Positions 16,031 through 24,400 of a stretch of 64,000 bases of DNA are shown one piece after another (the stretch's first letter is position 1; every line of letters begins with the position of its first letter). The notes beneath the pieces were generated by a model. It did no database searches and had not been told where the DNA came from. It saw nothing but the letters and a program-made list of their open reading frames with translations. The DNA is from Bog-473 sp963777485. GTDB taxonomy: Bacteria; Actinomycetota; Acidimicrobiia; Acidimicrobiales; RAAP-2. The stretch lies in contig CAVZQP010000002.1 in NCBI GenBank assembly GCA_963777485.1, forward strand, positions 62,001 to 126,000, written 5' to 3'. The position numbers were made by a program, and so were the translations under genes.

Positions 16031-16044
16031 AGGACTTTCCTCCC
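16031..16044 (+). promoter_or_regulatory. DosR-like box upstream of the P1B-5 ATPase
   Basis: AGGACTTTCCTCCC matches the GGGACCTTCCTCCC sites at 12 of 14 positions and keeps the GGACTTT seen in DosR boxes. It lies 37 bp before the GTG start, the same distance as the boxes at 2760 and 11753 from their genes. Confidence 0.45.
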
Positions 16045-16081
16045 TAGCCCCCGCTCTTAGGTCAAGTGCAGCATCGGGTAA

Positions 16082-18433
16082 GTGGCTACGACGTCGCACA
16101 TCCTGCGCTCCTGGGTTGAGCGGCATGTCGCCCTTCTCATCTTTTGCGTCACCGTGGCCTGTCTCTTGATCGGTGGGGCGCTCCATCTGGTCGGCGCCGG
16201 TTCGCAAGGGAACACGGTGTGGATCGTGTCGGGGTCGATCGGCGCGGCGTACTCGCTGTGGGCAATGGCGGACAACCTCCACCAAGGGCGGGTCGGGGTC
16301 GATGTCATTGCCCTCTTGGCGCAGGTCGGTGCGTTGGTGGTCGGCGAGTATCTAGCCGCCTCCGTCATCAGCGTGATGATGGCGAGCGGGAGGGCGTTGG
16401 AATCGTGGGCCGACGGTAGGGCCACGCGCGACCTCCGGATGCTCCTCGAACGCGCTCCCACCAAGGCGCATCGCTACGACGCCGATGGAGGCGAGCTGCA
16501 GACAATCGAGGTCGCGGAGATCCGTCCTGGTGATCGTCTCATGGTGCCCGTCGGCGAGCAGGTCGCTGCTGACGGTCTCCTTCTAACCGACGCCGTGCTG
16601 GACGAATCGGCACTCACCGGCGAGTCCCTTCCAGTCACGTGCACCGCAGGAGATCGCGTGCGCAGCGGGACCGTCAATGCCGGCTCGCCCCTCGATCTGC
16701 GAGCTACCACCACCGCCACCGAGGGCACCTACGCCGGGATCGTACGACTGGTCGCCCAGGCGCAGAGCTCGCAGGCGCCCTTCGTGCGGATGGCCGACCG
16801 CTATGCCGTCTGGTTCCTCGCCTTCACACTGGCCGTAGCGGGTGGAGCATGGATCGCTGCGGGCGCATCGCGGGCGGTGGCCGTGCTGGTCGTGGCGACT
16901 CCGTGCCCGCTGATCCTCGCCGCTCCCATCGCTCTCGTAGGAGGCCTCTCGCTTTGCGCGAGACGGGGCGTCGTCGTCAAGGGCGGGGCCGTCCTCGAAC
17001 GCCTAGGCCGTTGTACAACGCTGCTCATCGACAAGACCGGAACATTGACGAGCGGTCATCCCGCCCTTGCCACCGTGGTGCCGGCGGGAACGGTCCCTCC
17101 CAAAACGCTCCTGTTCCTCGCGGGATCACTCGACCAGATGTCGCCGCACGTGCTCGCGGCTTCGGTCGTCGCCTCAGCCCGCGAGCGAGGTTGCGACCTC
17201 ATGCTGCCGAGCGAAGTGGAGGAGGTCGCCGGGTCGGGCATCCGGGGCCTCGTCGACGGGCACCGTGTGGCGCTCGGCAAGGCGGTCTGGGCGGGCGTGG
17301 CCGGAGCGCCGGCCTGGAGCAAGGCGGCACGGCGACGGGCGCGGTTGGACGGATCGCTCACCGTTTTCGTAAGTGTCGACGGAGAGCCCGCCGGGGTCCT
17401 GGTGCTCGACGACCCCATCCGCCGCGACGCCGCCCGCACGATCCGCTCCCTCCGTCAGAACGGGATCGACCGGATCGTCATGGTGACCGGTGATCGCCCC
17501 GAGGTGGCCGATGCTGTGGGCGCGGTCATCGGGCTGGACGAAGTTCTGGCGGAACGGTCTCCCGCCGACAAGCTCGACGTCGTGCGCGCCGAACGCATGC
17601 GCGCGCCGACGATGATGGTGGGCGACGGGATCAATGACGCCCCCGCGCTCGCGTTGGCGGACGTAGGAGTCGCGATGGGTGCTCAGGGCGCGTCAGCCTC
17701 TTCGGAGGCAGCCGACGTGGTGCTGACGGTGGACCGCCTCGACCGACTGGGCCAAGCACACTCCATCGCACGACGGAGCCGCCGTATCGCGACCGAGAGC
17801 GTTGTCGCGGGTATGGCCCTCTCACTCTGCGCCATGTACTTGGCGGCGGTGGGGCTCCTCCCCGCCGTCTGGGGGGCAATCCTCCAAGAAGGCATCGATA
17901 TCATCGTGATCTTGAACGCCCTGCGAACCCTCCGGCCGCCGTCGACCGAGGTACGGCTGTCGCAGCGAGACTCCGATTTGGCCCGCAGGTTCCAGGCCGA
18001 GCATCTCGCCGTCCGAACCGACCTCGAACGGATCCTCTCGGTCGCGAACGCCCTCCCGTCCCTGGGTCCGGTCGAAGCGCGGGCTGAGATCCAAGCGGTG
18101 CAAAAATTGTTGCAGGAAGAGGTCCAACCGCACGAACAAGCCGAAGAGGAGATCCTGTACCCGGCGCTCGAGCACGTCCTCGGGGGCCGTGAGCCCACAG
18201 CCCCGATGAGCCGGGCGCACGTCGAGATCGCCCATCAGATCCGGCGTCTCGGGCAGCTGCTCGACGACATCGGTGCGTCCGGCCCCGACGAGGACGATAT
18301 CGACGAGATCCGACGCCTCCTCTACGGATTGCATGCCATTCTCCGGCTCCACACCCTCCAGGAAGAGGAGAGCTACCTCTCGCTCGGCGATGAGATACCT
18401 GACGCACCTGGTCGGGTCGGCTCGAGTCGATAG
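16082..18433 (+). CDS. P1B-5-type heavy-metal ATPase with C-terminal hemerythrin domain
   Basis: This is an ATP-driven transition-metal exporter in the membrane. There is no N-terminal metal-binding domain. LTGES lies near residue 179, the TM metal motif is VVATPCPLILAAPIALVGG near 273, the phosphorylated Asp lies in LIDKTGTLTSG at about 317, and the hinge is VGDGINDAPALALADVGVAMG. The TPCP motif plus a C-terminal hemerythrin-like domain (about 640-775, with EEVQPHEQAEEEILYPALEH, SRAHVEI and LHAILRLHTLQEEE) is the architecture described for P1B-5 pumps such as Nia and the Acidothermus protein, implicated in Ni2+/Fe2+ export. The diiron domain may sense oxygen or iron. The GTG start has a weak ribosome site. 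The tail is duplicated as a remnant at 12876-13175. Confidence 0.9.
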   Translation: MATTSHILRSWVERHVALLIFCVTVACLLIGGALHLVGAGSQGNTVWIVSGSIGAAYSLWAMADNLHQGRVGVDVIALLAQVGALVVGEYLAASVISVMMASGRALESWADGRATRDLRMLLERAPTKAHRYDADGGELQTIEVAEIRPGDRLMVPVGEQVAADGLLLTDAVLDESALTGESLPVTCTAGDRVRSGTVNAGSPLDLRATTTATEGTYAGIVRLVAQAQSSQAPFVRMADRYAVWFLAFTLAVAGGAWIAAGASRAVAVLVVATPCPLILAAPIALVGGLSLCARRGVVVKGGAVLERLGRCTTLLIDKTGTLTSGHPALATVVPAGTVPPKTLLFLAGSLDQMSPHVLAASVVASARERGCDLMLPSEVEEVAGSGIRGLVDGHRVALGKAVWAGVAGAPAWSKAARRRARLDGSLTVFVSVDGEPAGVLVLDDPIRRDAARTIRSLRQNGIDRIVMVTGDRPEVADAVGAVIGLDEVLAERSPADKLDVVRAERMRAPTMMVGDGINDAPALALADVGVAMGAQGASASSEAADVVLTVDRLDRLGQAHSIARRSRRIATESVVAGMALSLCAMYLAAVGLLPAVWGAILQEGIDIIVILNALRTLRPPSTEVRLSQRDSDLARRFQAEHLAVRTDLERILSVANALPSLGPVEARAEIQAVQKLLQEEVQPHEQAEEEILYPALEHVLGGREPTAPMSRAHVEIAHQIRRLGQLLDDIGASGPDEDDIDEIRRLLYGLHAILRLHTLQEEESYLSLGDEIPDAPGRVGSSR

Positions 18434-18462
18434 TGGTGGAGTTTGCGAGATGTTCGGCCTAG

Positions 18463-18714
18463 CGCCAGCTGACAGGCCGGCCTGTATGGCTGGCACTACT
18501 AACTCTTCTCGCTTTGGGGTCCCTCTTGTCTGCGTGCGGCGGAAACGCAAGGCCGACATTGCCAATGCTCGGCCCACCGACCACCTCTCCGCCCTCGCCG
18601 GCCGGGCACCCGGCGGTCGAAGGGCCGCTGCAGTCGCTCGGGGGTCCGTTCCTCACGGACGCAAATGGACGGAGCGTGTTCCTCCACGGGCTGTCGCGAA
18701 AAAACCCAGCTTGA
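18463..18714 (+). pseudogene. 5' stub of a lipoprotein, GH5-like N-terminus
   Basis: The frame reads WLALLTLLALGSLLSACGGN, a lipoprotein signal with lipobox LSAC. A Pro-rich linker follows, then GGPFLTDANGRSVFLHG, which looks like the first strand of GH5/endoglycosylceramidase-type glycosidases (FITDxxGRxxxLHGVN). The similarity stops abruptly at HG, and a stop follows after LSRKNPA. There is no good start codon after the in-frame stop at 18460. The truncation precedes the IS terminus, so the IS did not cause it; the break is more likely the element's own end, 60 bp from the tRNA. Family identity rests on a short match. Confidence 0.5.
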
Positions 18715-18716
18715 CC

Positions 18717-20141
18717 GGCTCTTCGGATTCTGGCGGGGAGCTGACGGTCATCGGACGACGATGGAACCCAGCACCCGCCAGTTCGGCCGGCCGGCGTAGA
18801 GCAGGGCCCTGATGCGGTAGTTGTCGAAGTTGCGGAACCCGAAGCCGATGCGCTTGATGCGCTTGACCAGGTTGTTGAGCGCCTCGGTCGGCCCGTTGGA
18901 GACGCGGGCCAGATGGAAGTTGGCGATCTTGTCGAACCAGGCGTGCACCGTGCGCCCGAGCTTTTGCACCTCCGGCGGCATGGCTTTCTTGCGGCAATGG
19001 CGTTGGAGCTCATCGAGGATCGCTCTGGCTTCGTCGGGATCTCGGGTTCGATAGAAGTCGCGCAGACGCTCCTTTATCCGATAGGCGATGGCCACCTCGG
19101 CGCCCGGATCACCCAACTCGAGAAGTGACCACAGGCGCTGCGTGGCTCCCTCGTCGAGCGTCTCTTCGCCTCGGAGCAGGGCGCGCCGAGCGCGATAGAG
19201 CGGGTCGTCTCGCCTTCCACGGTGCCCGGTCTGTTCGGTCTGCACTCTGCGGCGCACCGCATCGAGGCAGCGGTTGGCGAGGCTGATGACGTGGTAGGGG
19301 TCGACGACCTGGTGCGCCCTGGGCAACATGACGGTGTAGACGGCCGCGTAGGTAGCCGACATGTCGAGGGCGCCGAAGCGGATCCGCTCCTTCCAGGCTC
19401 TCGGCTGCTTGTCGATCCAGCCCGCCACGTCGACGTATTTGCGGGTGGGGAGGATGTCGATGATCTGGTGGTTCTCCACGTCGGCGACGGTCGTGGCGTA
19501 GTGGGCATGGACGTGGTCGCCCAACTTGACGAAGGAGGTCTCGTCCAGCCCGATGGCCGTGGTCTTGTTCAGGCGCTTGCGATCCGCCGCGAGCAGCGCC
19601 TCGCCATAGGTGGTCACGGCGTCGTTGACCGTGTGCCAGTCACAGGAGAGCTCGGCCGCCACTTCAGAGACGGTGCGCCCGCCTCCCACCTGGACGGTCG
19701 CCCACTTGGCCGCTCTGGTGGTGAGCAAGCAGTTCTTGGCTGCGATGCGGTGGTCGCCGATCACCCAGCTCCTCATCGCACAGTCGGGGTTCGGACATCG
19801 CATCCGGTGCTTCTTCCATGCCAGCGACATCGGGGTGCCATAGACCGGCAGATCGACGTAATGCACGACCGGGCGCTCTTTGACCTGGGCCAGCGTTCTG
19901 CAGGCGGGACATCGAACCCGGCCGACGACCTGCTCGATCACCAGCTCCACGTCGGGGCCATGTCGCGTGTACGCGAGAACGCGGACCTCTTTGAGGCCCA
20001 CCAGGGCCCGGACGATTTCGCTAGGGTCGGTGACGACGAAGGTGCTGCTGGGATGTTGGCTCACACCACAACCCTGGAGCACCTTCGCCAATTTCTGGGG
20101 GACCTACGTCAGGGCGCGACCCCGCCAGAATCCGAAGGGCC
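18717..20141. mobile_element. ISL3-family insertion sequence (1425 bp)
   Basis: The terminal inverted repeats are 22 bp. The left end begins GGCTCTTCGGATTCTGG and the right end, read inward, begins GGCCCTTCGGATTCTGG, with one mismatch; GGCTCTTC is the usual ISL3 terminus. An 8-bp target duplication, GCTTGACC, flanks it perfectly at 18709-18716 and 20142-20149. The single transposase gene is intact. Perfect duplications and near-perfect ends mean recent transposition into this site, 13 bp from the tRNA-Thr 3' end and 7 bp from the att repeat. Confidence 0.95.
18748..20091 (-). CDS. ISL3-family transposase
   Basis: This DDE transposase carries N-terminal zinc-ribbon cysteines (VRCPACRTL, MRCPNPDCAM), a helix-turn-helix region (RTVSEVAAELSCDWHTVNDAV), and the catalytic blocks AIGLDETSF, GALDMSATY/VVDPYHVI and NGPTEALNNLVKRIKR. 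At 447 residues it is full length with no frameshift. It fills the insertion sequence between the two 22-bp inverted repeats and would act on those ends. It is not a substitute integrase for the tRNA-flanked island. Confidence 0.95.
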   Translation of the reverse strand: MAKVLQGCGVSQHPSSTFVVTDPSEIVRALVGLKEVRVLAYTRHGPDVELVIEQVVGRVRCPACRTLAQVKERPVVHYVDLPVYGTPMSLAWKKHRMRCPNPDCAMRSWVIGDHRIAAKNCLLTTRAAKWATVQVGGGRTVSEVAAELSCDWHTVNDAVTTYGEALLAADRKRLNKTTAIGLDETSFVKLGDHVHAHYATTVADVENHQIIDILPTRKYVDVAGWIDKQPRAWKERIRFGALDMSATYAAVYTVMLPRAHQVVDPYHVISLANRCLDAVRRRVQTEQTGHRGRRDDPLYRARRALLRGEETLDEGATQRLWSLLELGDPGAEVAIAYRIKERLRDFYRTRDPDEARAILDELQRHCRKKAMPPEVQKLGRTVHAWFDKIANFHLARVSNGPTEALNNLVKRIKRIGFGFRNFDNYRIRALLYAGRPNWRVLGSIVVR

Positions 20142-20155
20142 GCTTGACCAGCCCA

Positions 20156-20203
20156 AACTGGAGCCTGAGGTCGGACTCGAACCGACGACCTGCGCATTAC
20201 GAG
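20156..20203 (-). repeat. tRNA-proximal attachment-site copy (48 bp)
   Basis: This is the partner of 839-886, with 47 of 48 bases identical. It lies within the 3' half of the intact tRNA-Thr and extends 6 bp beyond it. The tRNA keeps its full structure, as expected where an element supplies a replacement 3' end on integration. Confidence 0.85.
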
Positions 20204-20234
20204 TGCGCTGCTCTACCGACTGAGCTACCCAGGC
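20162..20234 (-). tRNA. tRNA-Thr (anticodon CGT)
   Basis: The cloverleaf folds cleanly. The acceptor GCCTGGG pairs with CTCAGGC (one G-T), the D arm is GCTCAGTCGGTAGAGC, the anticodon stem is GCGCA/TGCGC with loop CTCGTAA, and the T arm is GTCGGTTCGAGTCCGAC. The discriminator is T73, and CCA is not encoded. It serves as the integration target of the island on its left. Confidence 0.97.
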
Positions 20235-20521
20235 GTCTGCCAACTATCGCCGAAGCTCGAACCGGGACGAACCCTGCGAGCACCGGGGCTGGCGGCGGAG
20301 AGTCAGTGTAGGTCAGCGCGCTCCCCGAGCCGGGCGACATTGTGAACGCGGCAGTTCGGTCCACCGGGGCCGGTCGAGCGCCTCGGCGCCCCGAGAGTTC
20401 TCCCAGTTCAACGCGTCGATTTGTCGGCACACCCGCGGCGTCGCGCCGTATGACAGCAGCGTGCAACGCCGCTGCAAGGGATCCGGCGCACAGTGGGTCT
20501 ACCGGTAGGCGGCGCCGGGCC

Positions 20522-21463
20522 ATGTGCAGCCGCTTGAGAGAGGGGCCGAGCGCCGTGGCGATCGAAGTGGGACATCAGGCGACCGTTGACCGTCTCGGGG
20601 CGGTGGACCAACTGCGGGGCTTGACGCGAGCGCAGCTGGAAGAGGTCGCGGGGCTGGCCGAGCGGGTCCAGGTCGACAAAGGCGAGGTCCTGGCCCGCGA
20701 GGGGCGGATCGGCCGCGAGTTCTTCCTGATCCTCTCGGGCAAAGTGGCGGTCACGCAAGGCGGCGTTCATGTCGACACCCTGGGCGCGGGCAGTGTCTTC
20801 GGCGAGGTCATCGCAACCAAGCTCGGACCCCGTCACGCGACGGTGACCGCTCTGAGCGCTGTCGACGCACTGATCATCGGGCCGCGCGAGTTCGCCGCCA
20901 TGGTCGAGATACCCGGGTTTCGTGATGCGATGCCGATGTCGATCGCGACTTCGCGTAGCCTGACGCCGACTTTGGCGCCGGAAGAGGGCATGAAAGAGGA
21001 CGGGGGGCCGCTCACCGTGGTGGTTGAACGCTTGCAGGGGGTGCCGTGGTTTGCCGCGTGCACGAACGATCAGCTCGCAGAGATCGCACGCAAGGCCGAG
21101 CGTCTGCATGTCCAACAAGGCGAGGTCATCCTGCGCGAGGGCCGGTTGGGGCGAGAGCTGTACATCATCCTCGAGGGCACCGTCGTCGTCACCCGGGCAG
21201 GGAGAACTGTCAACGAATGGGGACCGGGCGACCATTTCGGTGAGCTCGCGGCGATCGAGGCGGAGCCGCGCAGTGCAACGGTCACGGCGAAATCGGACCT
21301 GGATGTACTGATCGTCGGGCCACGTGAGCTCGAAGCAATGATGGAGATCCCAGGGTTCCGCAATGCACTGCTGGTCGGGATGAGCCGGCGCATCCGGGAG
21401 GCAGACGACAAGTTGGCGGCGATCGCCGAGCGAGAAGACGAAGAGGGCCCGTCCGGTTCCTGA
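20522..21463 (+). CDS. Protein with two cyclic-nucleotide-binding domains
   Basis: There are two cNMP-binding beta-barrels, at about residues 30-145 and 175-290 of this start. The second has a canonical phosphate-binding cassette (HFGELAAIEAEPRSATVTA). The first is degenerate (FGEVIATKLGPRHATVTA), so perhaps only the second binds nucleotide. No output domain (HTH or enzyme) follows; the protein ends after the second barrel with a charged tail. It may act by protein interaction. The ORF is open from 20342. ATG 20522 or GTG 20555 are the sensible starts, since the upstream part is low-complexity and Arg/Pro rich. It is the first gene on the chromosomal side of tRNA-Thr. Confidence 0.8.
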   Translation: MCSRLREGPSAVAIEVGHQATVDRLGAVDQLRGLTRAQLEEVAGLAERVQVDKGEVLAREGRIGREFFLILSGKVAVTQGGVHVDTLGAGSVFGEVIATKLGPRHATVTALSAVDALIIGPREFAAMVEIPGFRDAMPMSIATSRSLTPTLAPEEGMKEDGGPLTVVVERLQGVPWFAACTNDQLAEIARKAERLHVQQGEVILREGRLGRELYIILEGTVVVTRAGRTVNEWGPGDHFGELAAIEAEPRSATVTAKSDLDVLIVGPRELEAMMEIPGFRNALLVGMSRRIREADDKLAAIAEREDEEGPSGS

Positions 21464-21476
21464 CGGATCCCCGCGG

Positions 21477-24400
21477 TCAGCCCGGGTCGGCAGCCATCCG
21501 AGCCAACCGCTTCAGCCCCAAACGCAGCGCAGTCTCCTCTGCGTCGCGGAGCAGGATGGCAACCCGCTCTTCACCCACTCGACCGCGTTGACGCAACGTG
21601 CGCGCCAGTTCCACCTCGGATGCCGCTTCGAAGGGTGGTGAGCCCATGCGGTTGGCCTGCCGGATCGCCGCCTCGAAGTGCACTTCGGCCAGGGCGAGGT
21701 CTCCGGTGGTGGCGGCCAGCAGCCCGAGGTAGTGGTCCGCCGGGCCTGCGCACGCGGCAGCCGGCACCCTGATGACCACCGCCGTGCCGGCGTAGGGCCG
21801 CATCCGTTCGTACAGGGTCGACGCGTAGTCCCGCGCCCGTGCCCCGAGCACGCCGCACGCCGCCGCCGCCAACGCGAGCGACAGGCCTTCGGTCTGGTCC
21901 TTGGCAACGACGTCCCAGCCGACCTGTGCGAGCGCTTCGAGGTCGGCCATCGCTTGGTCGTATTCGCCCGCCTCAGCGTGGATGAGGGCCAAGACGGCCA
22001 GGAGGATCGGGTAGCCCTCGATCGCCTCCCCGATCACCTCTTGGAACATCGGCTCGAGGCCCACCACCTCGTCGCGTTGCCACCAGGTCCACACCATGAG
22101 CCCCCCGTAGAAGGTGGCAGCGAGGTCGTTGTAACCCTCGGCAGCCTGTATGCCGCGGCGAGCCAGCGATTCCGCCTGTTCGATGTCGCCGGCTATCAGC
22201 GCCATCATCGCCGCTGCGTTGAGAGACCACGACTCTTCGAGCGGGTGCACCGGCCCGGTGTCCCGCGCTTCGAACCTCTCGAGTTCTTCGTTCACTGCAT
22301 CGACGTCACCTTGTGCCAGCAATTCGCGGACGCGCCACATATGGCTGTGCAATGCGAGGAACTGGTCGCCGACGTCGGCGGCGATCTCGCCGAGCTCTGT
22401 TGCTGCGGCCAGTCGCTCCGGAGCCGGAGCGATGCCCCACAGCACGTTGATGCGGGAGCGGAGTGCGTGACCGAGTGCGAGACGGTCCCCGAGGCGCCGG
22501 GCCATCGCCACCGATTCGGAACTCAGCTCCTGCGCCCGTTCGATCACTCCCGGCGCAGGCACTCCGGTCAACGCCACGACGACCAACGCGAGCTGTGCGG
22601 TGACCCGGGAGCGTAGATGTGAGTCGGCGGCGGGTAAGGCGACCAGGGCCTCCTCCAGCAGCTCGATCTGCTCGTCGTGCGCGTCCACGACGCCGAGGTA
22701 ACTGACGGGCCCCGCGCGCAGGGCGGTGATGGCCAGCCGTTCAGGATCCCCGATCGAACGGGCCAACACCGCGGCCCGGGCAAAGTTCGCGTTGGCCTGA
22801 GCCTCGTCGCCCGCCCGGTTTTGCGCCTCGGCCAACGCGATCAGTGCGTCGCAGAGTGCGGACTGATCGGCGTCGCCCGACTTCTCCGCGACCTCGAGCG
22901 CGCGGGTGAGATGACCCACCGCTTCCTCGAACGCGAGCAGGCGCAGGGCCCTTTCCCCTGCTGCAATGCAGTACCGGACGGCTTTGTCGGCCCCCGCCAA
23001 CACGGAACCCATGTAGAAGTGGTGGGCGAGCTCATTGACGTATCTGTCGATCGACTCACCGTGGACGCGCTCGGTCGCCAGCGCGATCTTGTAGTGGTAG
23101 CGGACCCGCCGGCCGCGTAGCAGCTCGCCGTAGATCGCGTCGCGCACCAGGCCGTGGGTGAAGGCATAGCGGTCGCGGACGAGACCACCGACACGGCGCA
23201 GCAGGCGCGACTCCTCGGCCCGGTCGAATGCGTCGAGTTGTTGATCCGGGCTCAAGGCGGCAGCTTCTGCCACGATGCTCGCTTCGCACTCCTGCCCGGC
23301 GACCGCTGCGGCCTGCAGGAGGTAGATCACGTCTTCGGGCAGCCGCGACACGCGTCGCGCCACGAGCTCCCGGATCGCCTCGGGTGGCTCGAGGTCGGGC
23401 GACACCGGAGTGTCGCCTTGGCCGTCGCCCTGCCCGCCTTCTTGCTCGCTGAGGTGGGCGAGCATCTCCTCGAGGAACAACGGATTCCCATCAGTCAGCT
23501 TGAAGAGCTGCGGGACCAGGTCCACGGGCACCTTCGGCCAGCTCCGCACCAGTTCCTCGACCCCGTCTTCGCTCAGTCCCTCGAGGTGCACGGTCTCGAC
23601 CGAGCGGTCGGACCGCAGACCGGCCACGGACTGGCGCTCCGAGTGCCCGGACGGAACCTCGGCGTCGATGTACATCCCGACGATGCCGGCCTTCGCCCGG
23701 TCGATGTTCCGCAATACGTGACGGAGCAGCAGAAGCGTGGGCTGATCAGCAAAGTGAAGGTCGTCGACGACCAGGAGCAGCTTCCCGTTACCCGAGAGTT
23801 CGCTCAGTGTCGCCGTCACCGCCTCGAAAAACCGATAGCGGTTGCTCTCGGGGTCGCCGGGGTCTCCATCGAGAGGTGTCGCGTATTCCCGCAAACGGAG
23901 GACGAGGCGGGAGAGCTCCGCCAGCTGCCAGTTGGGCATGCGCGAGATCCGGTCTGCCGACTCGGCGTGGAAGTACCGGCCGAGGGCTTCGGCGAAGGGC
24001 TGGAACGGCGCCACCGGCTCCTCGTCACAGCGGCCCCACAGGACCAGCGCGCCCTCGATCTCGACAGCACGGGCCAGTTCGCCGACGAGGCGGGTCTTGC
24101 CGATGCCCGGGTCGCCTTCGACAAGAAGGAGGCCGCTGTCACCTTTTCCCACCGACGCCCACCAGTCGCGCAGCAGCGCCGACTCACGATTGCGTCCGAC
24201 GAGCGGTCCCTGCGTCGGTGACGTCGGGATGCGGACGCGGTATCCGGTCGAGGAGTCTGCGGCAGCGCCGGCGATGTCCTCCGCTGCGACCCGCGCACCC
24301 GTCGCCGGCTCATCGGGCGGGGCAACGAACGACAGTGCGGGGTCCTGCGACAGGATGGCGTGCTCCATCCACGACACGTCGTGCCCGGGCTCGATGCCGA

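Noticed and set aside
18748..20091. The ISL3 transposase as the integrase of the tRNA-bounded island
   Set aside because: It is a DDE transposase with its own inverted repeats and 8-bp target duplications; it does not make tRNA-type att sites.
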